DNA of 64,000 nt, from assembly GCF_046845755.1 (NCBI RefSeq), contig NZ_CP177357.1, positions 1,116,001 through 1,180,000 of the forward strand, written 5' to 3'. Source of the stretch: Rubrivirga sp046845755. Its GTDB lineage: Bacteria > Bacteroidota > Rhodothermia > Rhodothermales > Rubricoccaceae. Of the stretch, positions 43,436 through 52,542 are shown one piece after another. Below the pieces are notes generated by a model. It worked only from the letters and a program-made list of their open reading frames with translations. It had not been told where the DNA came from and searched no databases. Position 1 is the first letter of the stretch, and each line of letters opens with the position of its first letter. Made by a program: the position numbers and the translations under genes.

Positions 43436-43521
43436 CAGTGGGTCGGTCGGTGGATCAGTCTGTCAGAGCGTAGGGGTGAACGCCGTCCACCGACCCACGG
43501 ATCTACCGACCCACCGATTTA
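43436..43521. repeat. inverted word-repeat in the gap between clpC and the IscA gene
   Basis: CAGTGGGTCGGTCGGTGGATCAG at 43436-43458 faces GTCCACCGACCCACGG (43486-43502) and TACCGACCCACCGATTT (43504-43520). The word GGTCGGTG is repeated and the arms are complementary, so the whole gap could form an imperfect hairpin. The last arm reaches into the IscA gene's 3' end. Confidence 0.6.
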
Positions 43522-43914
43522 GGCGGCGAAGGACGAGCCGCAGCCGCAGGTCTGGGTGGCCTGCGGGTTCTCGAAGACGAACCCGCGGGCGTCGAGGCCG
43601 TCGTGGTAGTCGACGGTCGTGCCCATGAGGTAGAGGCCGTGGCGCTTGTCCATGAACACGGCGATCGGGTCGCCGCCCTCGGCGGCCAGCTCGAAGGCGA
43701 GGTCGTGCTCGCGGCGCTTGTCGAAGCCGAGCACGTAGCTCATGCCGGAGCAGCCGCCGCCCTTGACGCCGACGCGCAGGCCGTACTCGGCGGGGATCTG
43801 CTTGTTGGCGACGATCCGGCGGACCTCGGCCGCGGCGCGGTCGCTGAGGGAGACCGGGGGCGGGAGCGTCGGGGCGCCGGTGGGCGCGGTCGGGGCGATC
43901 GGGGTCGTGTTCAT
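43519..43914 (-). CDS. iron-sulfur cluster assembly accessory protein (IscA/ErpA type)
   Basis: This A-type carrier protein delivers Fe-S clusters to target enzymes. It has 131 residues from the ATG at 43914; the longer frame upstream is Arg-rich filler. The core has the three conserved cysteines: Cys55 in VGVKGGGCSGMSYVLGFD, and Cys123 and Cys125 in QATQTCGCGSSFAA. The N-terminal ~20 residues are Thr/Pro-rich and extra. No isc or suf genes lie in this window, so the exact type (IscA, ErpA or SufA) is not decided. Promoter TACCTTGC lies 89 bp upstream on the minus strand. Confidence 0.93.
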   Translation of the reverse strand: MNTTPIAPTAPTGAPTLPPPVSLSDRAAAEVRRIVANKQIPAEYGLRVGVKGGGCSGMSYVLGFDKRREHDLAFELAAEGGDPIAVFMDKRHGLYLMGTTVDYHDGLDARGFVFENPQATQTCGCGSSFAA

Positions 43915-44002
43915 GGGTCCGGGGGCGGTCGTGTCGAATCGGAAACGGCCGCCGCTGTTCCGTCCGTGCCACCGGCCCGGGTGGATTCCTCGCGCAGCCA
44001 CC

Positions 44003-44010
44003 GCAAGGTA
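44003..44010 (-). promoter_or_regulatory. -7 promoter element TACCTTGC for the IscA-type gene
   Basis: This element lies on the minus strand, about 89 bp upstream of the ATG at 43914. Confidence 0.45.
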
Positions 44011-44106
44011 CGGGGCGGCCGGAGCGCAGAACCGCAGGAACGTCCGCGCTCGGGACCGCAGGGCCCGAGGCCCCGACGTGCGTGCGAACGATCCGCGCGC
44101 GGTCCG

Positions 44107-46842
44107 TTACTCCCGGGGCCGCGCCAGCACGACTGCGCCTCGTAGCGCCTCCGTCGTTCCCCCCTCGACGTCGATGGCTTCGACGAGTACGATGTAGATG
44201 CCGGCGCGCAGTGGGCGCCCGTCGTCGCCGGTGCCGTCCCACGTCAACGTCGCCGTCGACCCGCTGAGGCGACCCGGCTCGAGCTCGCGGACGAGCCGCC
44301 CGCCGCCGTCGTAGACCCGGGCACGGACGAGCGCGGCCTCGGTGGACAACGTGTACGTGATCCGGCCGGCCTCGCCGAGCGTCGGCGCGAACGGACTCGT
44401 GATCGTCAGACCCGCATCGCGCTCGACGGGCGTTCCGGCGATGGCGACCGAGTTGGGCGCCGACGGCGTGCCCCCGGCTGGCGCCAGCGACGACGACCAG
44501 TTGGCGGCCACGTTCGGATCTGCGCTCGCGTCCCGGCGCTCCAGGCTGATCCCGGTCGCGTCGTCGAGCTCGATGCGGTGCCACTCGGGCTGGTAGACCA
44601 CCGAGTCGAGGACGGTGCCCGCCGCGCGCAGGACGATCGCCTCGCCGCTGTTCGACAGGCTGATGACGGTGCCACCGACGACCAGCGGCGCGTCGGGAAA
44701 AGCAACGCGGAAGCCGTCGGCGTCGCGGACGACGGCGACGACCTCTCCCGGCAGTAGCACGGCGGGCTCGTCCACAAGCGGATCGCCGTCCCCGTCGCCG
44801 TCGTCGAGCGTCACGCGATCCAGAGAAAAGACGCCCCCCGCCGACGTGTTGCGCACCTCGACGTACTCCCCCGCGCTGCCGACCGTCGGGTCGTACATGA
44901 TCTCGGTGATCGCGAGGTCGCCGGCACCCGGCGTGTCGGGCGTGCCGACGAAAAAGCGGGCCGACGTGCTCGCGGTCGTGTTGCCCGCGAGGTCGGTCAG
45001 CCCGGAGACGGCGAGCGTGTAGACGTCGGGTTCGGCGAGGTCGCCCGCGAGCACCACCTCGACCGCCTCGACGCCGCCGTCCGCCGTATCGGTCGCCGTC
45101 ACGCCAGCGACAGCCGTGGTCTCGACGGCGTACGCACCCGCGTTCGTCGCCGAGGCCTCCGTGACCGGCTCGGAAAACGCGACGCGCAGTCGGGAGGCTG
45201 AAAGCGCCGTGACGCGCGCGATCGCTGGCGCGACGGTGTCGGGCACAAAGTCGACCGTCGTGGAGCTGCTGGCGGTCGTGTTGCCCAGCAGGTCGGTCAG
45301 CCCCGTCGCGGTGACGGTCGAGGTCCCGGCCACCAGCGGGGCGGAGAGCGCGAGGGTGACCGTCGTGCTCTCAGGCGTGTAGCTGGCGTCGGTGACCGTC
45401 GTGCCGCTCACCGAAAACGCCGCCGCGGTCACCGAGGCGGGCGTAGCGGGCTCGTCGAGGGCAGCGAAAACGGTCCGGCCATCCGGGGACGCGGTCGCCG
45501 AGACGAGCGCGGGGCCGGCGACGTCCGGCATGAACTGGCTGTTCTGCGCGCCCGGCGTGCCGCCGCTCACGTTCGTCGTCGTGGCCCAGTTGGCGGCGAC
45601 CGACGACGGCCCGTCGGGGTCCTTGCGCTCCAGGCTCGCGTCCGTGCCGCCCCACGAGGGGAGGTAGCTCAGCGCGTCGACCGTCTGGCCCAGGTACGCG
45701 AGGACGATGTCGTCGCCGGCGTTGTTGAGCGCGCTCCACCCGGGTTGCTCCACGAACGCGACGCCCGGGAAGACGGCCGCGAACGCCGCGCCGTCGTCGA
45801 CGATCACCGCGTACCCGCCGGGTTCGACGAAGATGGCCCCCGTCGTGATCGGCTCGGGGTCGCCGGTCGAGTCGTTGAGCGTGAAGTCGCGCAGGTCGAA
45901 CGGCTGGTCGGTCCGGTTGAACAGCTCGACGTACTCGCCGGGGTTTGCACCTGACGGCGGGTCGTACAGGAACTCGTTGATGACGAGGTCGCGCGCGGCG
46001 GGCACGGCGCCCTGCCCGAAAAAGAAGGTCGCCGTCGCTGACGTCAGCACATTCCCACGCACGTCCGCGATGCCCTGCACCGTCAGCGTATACGTCCGCG
46101 GCCCGGCCAGCGGCGTCGCGAGGGCGAGCACGACCTCGGTCGGGGCGTCGCCGATCATCGCGAGCGTAGGCGTGCCGATCCCGCCGTCGAGGCTGTAGTT
46201 GCTGGCGGTCTCCGCGCTGCTGGCGCCGACGGGCTCCGAGAAGGTGACGAGCACGGTCTGGGCGTCGAGGGCGTCAGCCGAGACGAGGGCGGGCGGGTCG
46301 GTGTCCTGGGCGAAGACCGAGTTCTGCGCGCCCGGGGTGCCGCCGGACGGGTCCGTCGAGGTCGCGAAGTTGCTGGCCTGACTGCTTGGGCCGTACGGGT
46401 CGATCCGCTCCAGGGAGGCGTCCGAACCGCCCCACGACGGGACGTAGGGGACGGCGTCGATCTCGGCGCCAGAGAGCACGATGGCGACCCGGTCGCCGGC
46501 GTTGTTGAGCGCGGGGAAGCCGTCGAGATCGACGAAGGGGACGTCGGGGTACGCCGCCGCGAAGGCGCCGCCGTCGCGCGTGAGCACCAGAAAGCCGCCC
46601 GGCGCCAACACCGTCCCGGCCGGCACCTCGGCGGAGGTGCCGCCGCCGTCCGTCACGACGAGCCCGCCCACGTCGCGCGGGCCGTCGCTGGCGTTCAGCA
46701 TCTCGATCCACTCATTCCCCGACGGCTGGGGCGCGGGCGGGTCGTACATCACCTCGTTGACCACGAGGTCGCCCGGCGCGGGCGCTTGCGCGAGCGCGGG
46801 GAGGCCGGCGAGGGCGAGCAAAGCGAGAGCGACGCGATGCAT
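44107..46842 (-). CDS. large secreted lamin-tail-domain protein with FlgD-like C terminus
   Basis: The product is 911 residues with signal peptide MHRVALALLALAGLPALAQA. Three lamin-tail domains are seen, each with the typical VNEVMYDPP or INEFLYDPP start, a NAGD/SGE segment and the ending SGGTPGAQNS or GGTPSAPNS (near residues 25-180, 285-435 and 640-800). Between them are SwmB/Big_5-like Ig modules (VLVTFSEPVGASSAETASNY, RLRVAFSEPVTEASATNAGA). The C-terminal ~90 residues (ITYTLSTEAALVRARVYDGG, WDGTGDDGRPLRAGIYIVLV) form a FlgD-Ig-like domain that often replaces the T9SS sorting domain in this lineage. It is probably a cell-surface exoprotein; no enzyme motif is seen. Confidence 0.85.
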   Translation of the reverse strand: MHRVALALLALAGLPALAQAPAPGDLVVNEVMYDPPAPQPSGNEWIEMLNASDGPRDVGGLVVTDGGGTSAEVPAGTVLAPGGFLVLTRDGGAFAAAYPDVPFVDLDGFPALNNAGDRVAIVLSGAEIDAVPYVPSWGGSDASLERIDPYGPSSQASNFATSTDPSGGTPGAQNSVFAQDTDPPALVSADALDAQTVLVTFSEPVGASSAETASNYSLDGGIGTPTLAMIGDAPTEVVLALATPLAGPRTYTLTVQGIADVRGNVLTSATATFFFGQGAVPAARDLVINEFLYDPPSGANPGEYVELFNRTDQPFDLRDFTLNDSTGDPEPITTGAIFVEPGGYAVIVDDGAAFAAVFPGVAFVEQPGWSALNNAGDDIVLAYLGQTVDALSYLPSWGGTDASLERKDPDGPSSVAANWATTTNVSGGTPGAQNSQFMPDVAGPALVSATASPDGRTVFAALDEPATPASVTAAAFSVSGTTVTDASYTPESTTVTLALSAPLVAGTSTVTATGLTDLLGNTTASSSTTVDFVPDTVAPAIARVTALSASRLRVAFSEPVTEASATNAGAYAVETTAVAGVTATDTADGGVEAVEVVLAGDLAEPDVYTLAVSGLTDLAGNTTASTSARFFVGTPDTPGAGDLAITEIMYDPTVGSAGEYVEVRNTSAGGVFSLDRVTLDDGDGDGDPLVDEPAVLLPGEVVAVVRDADGFRVAFPDAPLVVGGTVISLSNSGEAIVLRAAGTVLDSVVYQPEWHRIELDDATGISLERRDASADPNVAANWSSSLAPAGGTPSAPNSVAIAGTPVERDAGLTITSPFAPTLGEAGRITYTLSTEAALVRARVYDGGGRLVRELEPGRLSGSTATLTWDGTGDDGRPLRAGIYIVLVEAIDVEGGTTEALRGAVVLARPRE

Positions 46843-46863
46843 CCGGGCAGGGCAGGGGAGTGC

Positions 46864-46871
46864 CCAAGAAT
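46864..46871 (-). promoter_or_regulatory. -7 promoter element TATTCTTG for the lamin-tail-domain gene
   Basis: TATTCTTG fits TAnnTTTG with one change and ends 21 bp upstream of the start at 46842 on the minus strand. Confidence 0.4.
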
Positions 46872-46936
46872 AGGGCCCACACCCTTAACCGAGGTATGTG
46901 GCCCCTCGCGCCCACCGTTCGCGCGCCAGCCGCGGC

Positions 46937-48187
46937 TCAGGCGCGGCGCGCCAGGTCCCGGAGGCAGGTCTCCGCCATCAGCCGCGCCGCGAGCGGAAGC
47001 GCGGCCTCGTCGAGGTCGAAGCGGGCGTGGTGGAGCGGGTACCGCGTCTCGGGCCCGCTGGCGGAGCCGACGCGGACCATCGCGCCGGGCACCGCCTCCA
47101 GGAAGTACGAGAAGTCCTCGCCGCCCATGCTGGGGAGGGGCAGGTCGACCGCCGACTCCGCGCCAAACAGGTCGGTCGCCGCGCCGCGCGCGCCGGCCAC
47201 CTCGTCGGCCGTGTTGACGACGGCGGGCAGCGTCGTCCCGAACTCGACGTCGACGTCGGCGCCGTAGACCGCGCCGAGCGCGCCGGCCACGCGGCGGATC
47301 TTCTCGCGCAAAAAGCCCAGCGTCTCGCCGTCGGAGCAGCGCAGCGTGCCGCCGAACTCGACCGACGCCGGGATCACGTTGAGCGCGTCGCCGCCCACGA
47401 AGCGGCACAGGGTGAGCACGGCCGTCTTGCGCGCGTCCGTCACCCGGCCGGCCAGCTGGTACAGCTCGGTCGCGATCTGCGTCGACACCCAGATCGTGTC
47501 GACGGCCTCGTGGGGCCGGGCGGAGTGGCCCGAGCGCTCGCTGCGCACCGTCACCGTGAACGGCGCGCACGCCGCCGTCAGCGAGCCGACGCGGAACCCA
47601 AACCGGCCGACGGGCAGCGAGGGGTCGACGTGGATCGCGTAGGCCGCGTCGACGCCGTCGAGGGCGCCGTCGGCGATGACGGCGGGGGCGCCCGACGGCG
47701 AGACCTCTTCGGCGGGCTGAAACACGACGCGGACGGTCCCCGCGAACTCGTCGGCGCGCGCGCGCGCCAGCAGCAGCACGCCGCCGCCAATCGCCATGTG
47801 GGCGTCGTGGCCGCACGCGTGCATGCGGCCCGGGGTCTGGGAGCGGTACGTGGCCGTCGTCTGCTCGTGGATGGGGAGCGCGTCCATGTCGGCCCGGTAC
47901 ACGACCGTCGGCCCGGGGCGCGCGCCGGCGACCTCCACCATCATGCCGACCTGCCCGATGGGCGGCGACGGCTCGAACCCGCGCGCCTCCAACCACGCAC
48001 GCAGCGTCGCCGCCGTCTCCCCCAGGTCGAAGCCGGTCTCCGGACAGGCGTGGAGCGTGCGGCGGAGTGCGACGAGGGTCCGACGGAGGTCGGGCAGCGG
48101 GTCGGACGTCACGTCGGCGGGGGCGGGGCTGGCGATCACGGGCGCGGAGGGGGCCGGGGGAAGGGCGCAACGCGCGTCGGCGCGCAT
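46937..48187 (-). CDS. M20D family amidohydrolase (hippurate/N-acyl amino acid hydrolase type)
   Basis: The product is 416 residues if it starts at ATG 48187, or 400 from GTG at 48139; the first 16 residues (MRADARCALPPAPSAP) are not conserved-looking, so the GTG is quite possible. The di-metal motifs are YRADMDALPIHEQ, MHACGHDAHMAIGGGVLLLA and FQPAEEVSPSGAPAVI, with further ligands in GGEDFSYFLEAVPGAMVRVG and YPLHHARFDLDEAALPLAAR. This is the order of the M20D group, which removes acyl or amide groups from amino acids and peptides. The dimerisation domain has SGHSARPHEAVDTI. It is probably cytoplasmic; the exact substrate is unknown. Confidence 0.9.
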   Translation of the reverse strand: MRADARCALPPAPSAPVIASPAPADVTSDPLPDLRRTLVALRRTLHACPETGFDLGETAATLRAWLEARGFEPSPPIGQVGMMVEVAGARPGPTVVYRADMDALPIHEQTTATYRSQTPGRMHACGHDAHMAIGGGVLLLARARADEFAGTVRVVFQPAEEVSPSGAPAVIADGALDGVDAAYAIHVDPSLPVGRFGFRVGSLTAACAPFTVTVRSERSGHSARPHEAVDTIWVSTQIATELYQLAGRVTDARKTAVLTLCRFVGGDALNVIPASVEFGGTLRCSDGETLGFLREKIRRVAGALGAVYGADVDVEFGTTLPAVVNTADEVAGARGAATDLFGAESAVDLPLPSMGGEDFSYFLEAVPGAMVRVGSASGPETRYPLHHARFDLDEAALPLAARLMAETCLRDLARRA

Positions 48188-48265
48188 CCGTTCGCGGGGC
48201 TCGGCACGCGGGCACGCTCCGTATCGACCTTCGCCGGCGATCCCTCTGGCCTCCGCGCCGTCTCC

Positions 48266-49414
48266 CTACGCGCCGAGGCTGTCGCGGAACTCGGCCGACA
48301 ACGCGGCCACCACGTCGGGGAGGCGCTTGGTCCGCGCGTAGGTGGCCCGCTGGCGCTCGTAGCTCCCGCCGTCGGTCAGGATGTCGTGGATGCCGGCCAG
48401 TTCGGTCGCGCAGTTCAGCCGCTCGGCGACGGGCGCCAGCCGCTCGATGAGCTCGGGGAGGAACTCGCGGAGCGGGGCGTGGTCGCCGTCGTTGTCGAGG
48501 ATGATGTCGGCGTCGAGGCCGTGGCGGACGGCCCGCCACTTGTTCTCGCGCAGGATCCACGGCTTGAGCAACTTGAGCGGCGCGCCGTTCTCGTAGCGGT
48601 CGCCGATGGCCACGACCAGGCACTGCACGAGGGCGACGAGCGACGCCAGCTCGGTCATGGTCGAGGGCGAGTCGCAGATGCGGATCTCGAGCGTCCCGAA
48701 GGTGGGGTGCGGCCGGATGTCCCACCAGATCTCGCGGATCGTCTCGATGGCCTGGGCCCGGACGAGCGTGTTCATGAACCGTTGGAACTCGCCGTAATTC
48801 GCCAGCCGATACGGCAGCCCCGCCGTCGGCATCCCCTCGAAGATCTTCGAGCGCGTCGACGCCAGCCCGGTGTCCTCGAAGTCCACGAACGGGCTCGACG
48901 CCGAGATCGCCAGCAGGTGCGGGAGGTACCCCGCGAGCGCGTTCGACACGGCGATCGCCTTCTCGCCCGACGACAGCCCGACGTGGACGTGGAGCCCGTA
49001 GATCAGCAGCCGCCGCGCCGGCCACTGGATCTTGTTGACGAGGTTCTGATACCGGTCGTTGGGGAAGACCTTCTGGTCGCGCCACTGCCCGAACGGGTGC
49101 GTCCCGGCCGACGAGAACGCGATCCCGAGCTCGTCGCCGACGGCGTACAGCTCGCGGATCGAGCCGGTCAGGTCGGCCACGGCGTCGCCGACGTCGTCGC
49201 AGATCCCGGTGATCACCTCGATCGTCGACTGGGTGAGCTCCTGCTTGATCTTGGGGTGGTCGTAGCCGACGCGGTCGAGGAGGTCGACGGACCCCTGCTT
49301 GAGGTTGTACGTGACCGGGTCGACAAGCTGGAGTTCGAGTTCGACGCCGAGCGTGTGGCCGGGCGACGAGGTAAAGGGGATCGGGGCCAGGGCGTTGGCC
49401 GGAGCGAGGTTCAT
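48266..49414 (-). CDS. YbdK family carboxylate-amine ligase (glutamate-cysteine ligase type 2)
   Basis: The product is 382 residues from the ATG at 49414. It is of the GCS2 family, in which E. coli YbdK has weak glutamate-cysteine ligase activity. Family motifs: FTSSPGHTLGVELELQLVDP at the start, KQELTQSTIEVITGICDDVG, GTHPFGQWRDQKVFPNDRYQ, and the ATP site GLHVHVGLSSGEKAIAVSNA, plus ASSPFVDFEDTGLASTRSKI. The C terminus carries NKWRAVRHGLDADIILDNDG. In a bacillithiol-using organism its role is unclear; glutathione synthesis genes are not in this window. Confidence 0.9.
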   Translation of the reverse strand: MNLAPANALAPIPFTSSPGHTLGVELELQLVDPVTYNLKQGSVDLLDRVGYDHPKIKQELTQSTIEVITGICDDVGDAVADLTGSIRELYAVGDELGIAFSSAGTHPFGQWRDQKVFPNDRYQNLVNKIQWPARRLLIYGLHVHVGLSSGEKAIAVSNALAGYLPHLLAISASSPFVDFEDTGLASTRSKIFEGMPTAGLPYRLANYGEFQRFMNTLVRAQAIETIREIWWDIRPHPTFGTLEIRICDSPSTMTELASLVALVQCLVVAIGDRYENGAPLKLLKPWILRENKWRAVRHGLDADIILDNDGDHAPLREFLPELIERLAPVAERLNCATELAGIHDILTDGGSYERQRATYARTKRLPDVVAALSAEFRDSLGA

Positions 49415-49535
49415 GCGGGGGGTGAGGGCGCCCGGCAAGATCCGCGCTCTGTGAAGGAATGGCAAACGGGCCGATCGAGGCAGAGACCGCGGACGTCAGG
49501 CACCGCGAGCACCGCCACCGGGGCCGCCGCTCCGC

Positions 49536-50981
49536 TCAGCCGTTGACCGTCTTGAGCGCGTCGAGGGCGCGCTCCCTAGCCTCCGCGTGGTCCACGATCG
49601 GGTGCGGATACGTCTCGCCGAGCGTCACGCCCGCCTCGGCGAGCACGTCGGCGGGGGCGTCCCACGGGGCGTGGAGGTGCGCGTCCGGGAGGTCCGCCAA
49701 CTCGGGGACCCAGCGGCGGATGTAGGCGCCGTCCGGGTCGTGCTTCTCGCCCTGGGTGATGGGGTTGAAGATGCGGAAGAACGGCTGCGCGTCCGCGCCC
49801 GACCCGGCAGCCCACTGCCAGCCCATCGAGTTGTTGGCGAGGTCGCCGCCGCAGAGCGTGTCCCAGAAGTAGCGCGCGCCGTCCTGCCAGCGGATCAGGA
49901 GGTGTTTCGTGAGGAACGACGCCGTGACCATCCGCAAGCGGTTGTGCATCCAGCCCTGCGCCCACAGCTGGCGCATCCCGGCGTCGACGAACGGGTAGCC
50001 GGTGCGGCCCGCTTTCCACGCCGCGAAGTCCTCGGGCGCGTCGCGCCAGGGGAAGCCGGCGTACTTGTCCTTGAGGGGCTCGCTCGGCATCGTCGGGTAG
50101 TGGTGGAGGACGTGGTACGAGAACTCGCGCCAGCCGACCTCGCTCAAGAACTTGTCGGCGTCTTGGCGCATGGCCCCGTTCTGCACCCAGGCCTGGACGC
50201 GCGCCCAGACGTCGCGGGGGCTGATCTCGCCCCAGTGGAGGTGTGGCGACAGCATCGACGTGTCGCGCGCGGCGGGGACGTTGCGGCCTTCGGGGTAGTC
50301 GACGAGGGCCTCGTCCAGGAACGTATCCAAGCGGGCTTGCGCGCCGGCCTCGCCGGGCGTCCATTCCTCGGCCATCCCGCCCGCCCACGCGACGCCGTCT
50401 TGGGCGAGGTCGGATAGCCCGAGGGCGTCGACCGCCAGCGTCTCGGGCCACGTCTCGGGCGCGCGCGAGGCCCCGAGGTCGGGGACCGCGAGGGGCTCGC
50501 CGATGGCGACCTCCTCCTTGAATCGCCTCCAGAACGGCCCGAACACGTGGTACGGCCCGTCCGACCCGGTCTGCACCTGCTCGGGGTCGTGCAGGATGCG
50601 CCCGGCGAACGTGCGGACCTCGATGCCCGCCGCCTCCAAGCCCTCGCGGACCGCCTCATCCCGTTTGCGCAACGTCGGGGCCATGCGGGTCTGCCACACG
50701 ACGCGGTCGGCGCCCGTCGCTTGGCAAATCGCCTTGAGTTCGTCGAGGCTGGCGCCGTGGCGGATGGTGAGACGGCTGGCCTTGTTGCGCAGGTCGCCGT
50801 CGAGGGCACGGAGCGAGCCGTCGAGCCACCACTGGTGCGCGCCCTCGGGCGCCCACGGGGCCTCCTCGTCGGGCGCCCACACGAAGACGGGGACGACGGC
50901 GCCGCGCTCGGCGGCGTGCGCGAGCGCGGGGTGGTCGGCGAGGCGCAGGCTGTTGCGGAGCCAGACGACGGTCGTGGGCAT
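49536..50981 (-). CDS. phrB: deoxyribodipyrimidine photolyase / cryptochrome family
   Basis: This light-driven enzyme repairs cyclobutane pyrimidine dimers. It has 481 residues from the ATG at 50981. The antenna domain starts at TTVVWLRNSLRLADHPALAH, where the family's usual RRDLRLxDN reads RNSLRLADH. The FAD domain has the expected SPHLHWGEISPRDVWARVQA, WREFSYHVLHHYPTMPSEPL, GRTGYPFVDAGMRQLWAQGW, MHNRLRMVTASFLTKHLLI, and the pocket WQWAAGSGADAQPFFRIFNP. The N of HNR and the Asp/Trp needed for electron transfer appear present. Could be a photolyase or a cryptochrome; the catalytic set favours photolyase. Confidence 0.93.
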   Translation of the reverse strand: MPTTVVWLRNSLRLADHPALAHAAERGAVVPVFVWAPDEEAPWAPEGAHQWWLDGSLRALDGDLRNKASRLTIRHGASLDELKAICQATGADRVVWQTRMAPTLRKRDEAVREGLEAAGIEVRTFAGRILHDPEQVQTGSDGPYHVFGPFWRRFKEEVAIGEPLAVPDLGASRAPETWPETLAVDALGLSDLAQDGVAWAGGMAEEWTPGEAGAQARLDTFLDEALVDYPEGRNVPAARDTSMLSPHLHWGEISPRDVWARVQAWVQNGAMRQDADKFLSEVGWREFSYHVLHHYPTMPSEPLKDKYAGFPWRDAPEDFAAWKAGRTGYPFVDAGMRQLWAQGWMHNRLRMVTASFLTKHLLIRWQDGARYFWDTLCGGDLANNSMGWQWAAGSGADAQPFFRIFNPITQGEKHDPDGAYIRRWVPELADLPDAHLHAPWDAPADVLAEAGVTLGETYPHPIVDHAEARERALDALKTVNG

Positions 50982-51062
50982 CGGACGGAAGGCGGGGGAG
51001 GGGCACACGGCCGCCCCCGCTCGCCGTTCCAGGCCGCGGACCGCTGTCCGGGGCCCCCTGAC

Positions 51063-51614
51063 CTACGCGTCGCCCGCGAGCGTCAGCACCTCGTGCGTCG
51101 GCTGGTACCGCTCGCCGTAGAAGTCGAGGTCGCGGTACGTGTGGACCTCGTCGTAGACGGCGCGGACGAACGCGAAGGCGGCGTGGTCGTCCATGCGGCC
51201 CTCCGGCGACCACGCCAGGATCTCGAGCTCGTTGACCTCGCCCGTCGCCAGCGACCGGCGACGGTAGCGCAGCCGCTCGACGTGGTGGAAGCCCTGGCGG
51301 GCGTAGAACCGCTGGCGCTTGACGGTGTCGGTGTCGTCGTAGTCGGCCGGCTCGACCTCCAAGAGGATCGGCTTACCCTTGGCCTTGAGGCGGTCCAGGA
51401 GCTGGGCGCCCAGGCCCTGGCCACGCGCCTCCTTGGCGACGAGCAGGTAGTCGACAAAGACGCCGTCGCGGCCCTCGACGTAGAGCAGGACGTGGTGGGG
51501 GCCGTGGTCGACGTGGTAGACGTCGCTCCGCTCGGCCAACAGCGCCTCCACGTGGGGACGCGACTTCATCTCTTCGATGGGGAAATACTGGTTGAGTTTG
51601 TCGTACCAGTGCAT
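51063..51614 (-). CDS. GNAT family N-acetyltransferase
   Basis: The product is 183 residues from the ATG at 51614. The GNAT acetyl-CoA motif A is VDYLLVAKEARGQGLGAQLLDRL (R/Q-x-x-G-x-G/A written ARGQGLGAQ), followed by motif B KRQRFYARQGFHHVERLRY. The N-terminal part MHWYDKLNQYFPIEEMKSRP and the C-terminal TYRDLDFYGERYQPTHEVLT look typical of a bacterial GNAT of unknown substrate found near photolyase or iron genes. No membrane segments. The gene lies 81 bp upstream of photolyase on the same strand and may share its transcript. Confidence 0.85.
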   Translation of the reverse strand: MHWYDKLNQYFPIEEMKSRPHVEALLAERSDVYHVDHGPHHVLLYVEGRDGVFVDYLLVAKEARGQGLGAQLLDRLKAKGKPILLEVEPADYDDTDTVKRQRFYARQGFHHVERLRYRRRSLATGEVNELEILAWSPEGRMDDHAAFAFVRAVYDEVHTYRDLDFYGERYQPTHEVLTLAGDA

Positions 51615-51756
51615 AGCTGAGTGTTGGGGGACACCCAAGCCTAGGGGCGCCCGCCGCCCGCAATGTCCCCTTTGCGCGCCGTTCCGGTGAACGCTCGCGG
51701 AAACCCCCCGGCGCGCGCGCCTTCACTGAGAGGTCCCGCCCGGCCCGGAACCGCGT

Positions 51757-52407
51757 CTACGCGCTGACGCGCAGGACCTCCAAGAGGACGGCGGCGAAGT
51801 GGCAGACGCTCCCCGCCAGCACGAACCCGTGCCACACGGCGTGCGCGTAGCGGCGGCGCGAGAGGTAGAAGACGGTGCCGAGCGTGTACGCCAGCCCGCC
51901 CGCCACCAGCCACGCGAGCGTCGTGCCCGGCAGGGCCTCGCGCATCGGGCCCGTCGCGACGACGATCAGCCAGCCCATGACGAGGTAGACGAGGGTCGAG
52001 AGCTTGTTGAAGCGGCCTGTGAAGTACAGCTTGAACACGATCCCCGCAGCCGCGAGCGCCCAGACGGTCGCGAAGAGGGTCCAGCCCCACGGCCCGCGCA
52101 GGCCGCCGAGCAGGAATGGCGTGTACGTCCCCGCGATAAGCCCGTAAATGGCGCAGTGGTCGAACGTCCGCAGCTTGCGACGCGCGTTCTCGAACGGGAT
52201 GGCGTGGTACAGCGTCGAGGCCGCGTAGAGCAGGACCATCGTCCCGACGAAGACCGAGGCGCCGACGAGCGTCCAGACGTCGCCCGACTGGGCCGCGAGC
52301 GTGACGAGGACAGCGCCGGCCCCGATGCTCAAGAGCACGCCCAGCCCGTGCGTGACCGCGCTGGCGACTTCTTCGGCGAGATCGTAGACGGGCGTGTCGC
52401 TGGACAT
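51757..52407 (-). CDS. hemolysin III family membrane protein (PAQR/YqfA type)
   Basis: The product is 216 residues with seven hydrophobic helices. The PAQR hallmarks are present: VASAVTHGLGVLLSIGAGAV at the N terminus, TLYHAIPFENARRKLRTFDH (with conserved SxxxH and D-H), GTYTPFLLGGL, and in the last helix RRYAHAVWHGFVLAGSVCHF (H-x3-H). These residues form the metal site of the family. Bacterial members are annotated hemolysin III, and YqfA affects membrane energetics in E. coli; haemolytic activity is not implied. It stands alone. Confidence 0.9.
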   Translation of the reverse strand: MSSDTPVYDLAEEVASAVTHGLGVLLSIGAGAVLVTLAAQSGDVWTLVGASVFVGTMVLLYAASTLYHAIPFENARRKLRTFDHCAIYGLIAGTYTPFLLGGLRGPWGWTLFATVWALAAAGIVFKLYFTGRFNKLSTLVYLVMGWLIVVATGPMREALPGTTLAWLVAGGLAYTLGTVFYLSRRRYAHAVWHGFVLAGSVCHFAAVLLEVLRVSA

Positions 52408-52542
52408 GGCGGGGGGGACTAGGCGAGGGTACCCGTTGCCGGTCGAGGCGATCCCCTGAGATCCGGCTCGGATTTCACCCGGTTCTGGTGAGGGTGCCTG
52501 GTGGCCCTGCTCGTGCAGTGAAGGCGTGCCCCGCGCGCCGCG

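Noticed and set aside
52408..52542. Possible small RNA or attenuator in the 135-bp gap upstream of the hemolysin III gene and downstream of nothing
   Set aside because: I see only weak pairing (GGTTC/GAGGG-type) and no conserved structure; no evidence beyond that.
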